Assembly (NCBI GenBank): GCA_002413705.1
Contig: DHXN01000015.1
Coordinates: 33,344 to 74,361 of the forward strand
Direction of reading: 5' to 3'
DNA length: 41,018 nt
DNA from: Candidatus Nomurabacteria bacterium UBA5155
GTDB lineage: Bacteria; Patescibacteriota; Minisyncoccia; Phycocordibacterales; UBA9973
A model generated the notes under the pieces. It searched no databases. It was not told where the DNA came from and worked only from the letters and a program-made list of their open reading frames with translations. Shown in pieces: positions 39,262 through 41,018 of this stretch. The number at the start of each line of letters is the position of its first letter. The first letter of the stretch is position 1. The position numbers were made by a program, and so were the translations under genes.

Positions 39262-41018
39262 GTGGAAAAAGGAAAGAGAAAAGCTGAAACCGCAGCCGAA
39301 AGTATTATTGTTAAAGGCGCGCGTACTCACAATCTGAAAAATATCAGTGTGGAAATGCCGCGCAATGCGATGATAGCGATCACTGGTATGTCGGGGTCGG
39401 GGAAGAGTTCGTTGGCCTTCGATACGATATTTGCTGAAGGCCAACGCCGCTACGTTGAGTCACTATCTTCATATGCGCGACAATTTTTAAATCAGATGCC
39501 CAAGCCCGATGTTGATGAGATCACCGGTCTTTCGCCAGCTATTTCTATTGACCAAAAATCTCGTTCAAACAATCCTCGTTCAACGGTTGCGACCATCACT
39601 GAAATTTATGACTATCTTCGCGTGCTGTATGCGCGCGTCGGCAAGGCATACTGTCCTGTCTGCGGCACACTTATTCAAAAACTTTCGATGGAAGAAATTA
39701 ATGGCTTTATTTTGAATAAGATCAAAGATTTTTCCAAAGCCCAAAACAAAAAACAGCAAAAGGAGGTCATGGGTGTGCAGTGGAATGACACACGCATTCA
39801 AATTTTTGCGCCAGTAGTGCGTGGAAGAAAAGGTGAATACTATCAGCTGCTCTATGACTTGCTCGGACGAGGTTTTTCGACAGTGCGCGTGGACGGAGTA
39901 ATGAAAAATCTTCGCGAGAAAATTGAACTCAACAAAACCACTGCCCACAACATCGAAGTGCTTGTTGATGAATTGGCAGTGCATGAATTCAAAGATACTC
40001 CTCGTGATGCCGAGCTGCGTTTATCCGAAGCGGTAGAGCGCGCGCTTTTGGAAGCAGATGGTTTGGTGCAGGTGACATTTGGTACATCACCGGACTTTTC
40101 AATGGACACTGATTTGCTGCAAGAATTTTTGCTCTCAAGCAAATTTGCCTGTCCGAACGATGGCTTCTCATTCCCGGAAATTGAACCTAGACTTTTTTCA
40201 TTCAACAGCCCATACGGCGCATGTCCAGCTTGTAACGGTATCGGCACAAAATTTTTTGGCGGCACTGAGCCATGCGATGCGTGTCATGGTAAGCGTCTTC
40301 GTCCTGAAGCATTGAATGTGTTTCTTGGAGAAACTTCTACAAATAAAGATGGCACGGTACGCGGTATCAGCGTCGTTGATCTGACTTCCATGTCCGTGGA
40401 AGAAGCATTCAACTTTTTTATACATCTTAAACTTTCTCCCAAAGATAAGTCAGTGGCCGTGGCGGTGACAAAAGAAATTGAAGATCGTTTGAACTTTTTG
40501 CTCAATGTCGGGTTGGAATATTTGGCGCTCAATCGTACTGCTAACACACTATCCGGCGGGGAAGCACAGCGTATTCGTTTGGCATCACAACTCGGTTCAC
40601 GATTGGTGGGAGCACTGTATGTTCTCGATGAACCGACCATTGGTTTGCACCAACGCGACAATGAACGTTTGATTCGCACACTCGAAGATCTGCGCGATAT
40701 CGGCAACACGATCATTGTTGTTGAACACGATGAAGATACTATCTATGCATCCGACTATATTATTGATATTGGACCCAAGGCCGGTGTTCATGGTGGACAA
40801 GTTGTAGTTTCAGGATATTTGGATGATTTATTGAAAGCAAAAACCAATCCTTCCGGTTCTCGCACATTGGCATATCTTCGTAAAGAATTATCAATTGAAA
40901 TTCCAGAAAAACGCCGCGGTGATGATAAAGGCACACTCAAAATTGTCGGAGCAAATCTACATAACATTCACAATCAAAATATTGAAGTGCCACTGGGACG
41001 CATGGTGGCGATCACCGG
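39262..41018 (+). CDS. uvrA: Excinuclease ABC subunit A (partial, runs off the window)
   Basis: The first 585 or so codons of UvrA, open to the last base of the window. It starts with GTG, then GKRKAETAAESIIVKGARTH. The first ATPase half has Walker A GMSGSGKSS, the ABC signature LSGGEAQRIRLASQLGS and Walker B YVLDEPTIGLHQRDN. Cysteine pairs CPVC, then CPNDGFSF, CPAC and CDAC, mark zinc-binding regions. The second half begins with LKIVGANLHNIHNQNIEVPL and ends at the second Walker A approach. UvrA finds DNA damage and loads UvrB, encoded just upstream. The missing part should hold the second ATPase. Confidence 0.97.
   Translation, partial: MEKGKRKAETAAESIIVKGARTHNLKNISVEMPRNAMIAITGMSGSGKSSLAFDTIFAEGQRRYVESLSSYARQFLNQMPKPDVDEITGLSPAISIDQKSRSNNPRSTVATITEIYDYLRVLYARVGKAYCPVCGTLIQKLSMEEINGFILNKIKDFSKAQNKKQQKEVMGVQWNDTRIQIFAPVVRGRKGEYYQLLYDLLGRGFSTVRVDGVMKNLREKIELNKTTAHNIEVLVDELAVHEFKDTPRDAELRLSEAVERALLEADGLVQVTFGTSPDFSMDTDLLQEFLLSSKFACPNDGFSFPEIEPRLFSFNSPYGACPACNGIGTKFFGGTEPCDACHGKRLRPEALNVFLGETSTNKDGTVRGISVVDLTSMSVEEAFNFFIHLKLSPKDKSVAVAVTKEIEDRLNFLLNVGLEYLALNRTANTLSGGEAQRIRLASQLGSRLVGALYVLDEPTIGLHQRDNERLIRTLEDLRDIGNTIIVVEHDEDTIYASDYIIDIGPKAGVHGGQVVVSGYLDDLLKAKTNPSGSRTLAYLRKELSIEIPEKRRGDDKGTLKIVGANLHNIHNQNIEVPLGRMVAIT

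Noticed and set aside
39411..39445. 10-bp inverted repeat with 15-nt loop in uvrA.
   Set aside because: A stem of this length with a 15-nt loop is within chance expectation for a window this long when loop length is free.
1..41018. CRISPR arrays, prophage genes, intact insertion sequences, rRNA genes, replication origin.
   Set aside because: No spaced direct repeats, transposase, integrase, phage structural genes, rRNA sequence or DnaA-box cluster was seen.

Overview
The window reads as a chromosomal segment of an ultra-small Candidate Phyla Radiation (Patescibacteria) bacterium, most likely a parcubacterial lineage. This is inferred from compact housekeeping genes, RpoB and RpoC without large lineage insertions, a short ProS without the editing insertion, a solitary PemK-type toxin, a type IV pseudopilin, orphan envelope proteins, and no biosynthetic operons in 41 kb. 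TGA is used as a stop (for example the MFS and CapA genes), so the genetic code is standard and the recoded Absconditabacteria/Gracilibacteria are unlikely. No start codon has a convincing Shine-Dalgarno sequence. Many monocistronic genes have a TATAAT-type -10 box about 6-9 nt before the start codon, which implies leaderless mRNAs.

Layout. (A) 1-3900, plus strand: a transposon-like 121-bp inverted-repeat element; four small envelope proteins (DUF5666, a small membrane protein, a YtxH-like protein and an lmo0937/DUF5670-like protein); a cluster-less MutY-type glycosylase; a PDZ-less HtrA-like protease; an NYN-domain protein. (B) 4015-11743, minus strand: rnr, capA-like, secG, an orphan oligopeptide-binding protein, rnj and an MFS permease in tight order, followed by a candidate structured small RNA at 3868-3982. 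(C) 11836-24276, plus strand: a lone hypothetical gene, rpsP, khpA, trmD, another lone hypothetical gene, then rpoB-rpoC-dnaG and rpoD. (D) 24382-25125, minus strand: a DsbA-like oxidoreductase. (E) 25197-28993, plus strand: a surface-glycan operon of GT2 synthase, membrane thioredoxin, GtrA flippase and GT-C transferase. (F) 29033-31216, minus strand: rpsB-tsf-orf132 and a tRNA-Thr(UGU) nested in several inverted repeats with a broken tRNA copy around it. (G) 31399-41018, plus strand: a 50-aa membrane protein, proS-mreB-mreC, a pseudopilin, tgt, a PemK-like toxin, a 44-aa membrane protein, uvrB and the start of uvrA, which runs off the window.

The conserved genes cover transcription (RpoB, RpoC, sigma-70), priming (DnaG), translation (bS16, uS2, EF-Ts, ProS, TrmD, Tgt, tRNA-Thr), RNA decay (RNase J and RNase R), DNA repair (MutY, UvrA, UvrB), cell shape (MreB, MreC), secretion (SecG) and envelope redox and glycan chemistry. 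Between them sit short self-contained cassettes, each an unrecognised or toxin-like gene with its own promoter and usually a strong terminator. The least ordinary signals are the nested tRNA locus, the candidate small RNA at 3868-3982, the leaderless-promoter architecture, perfect triloop hairpins inside trmD and mreB, the histone-like tail on RpoD, and RpoB substitutions at rifampicin-contact positions.
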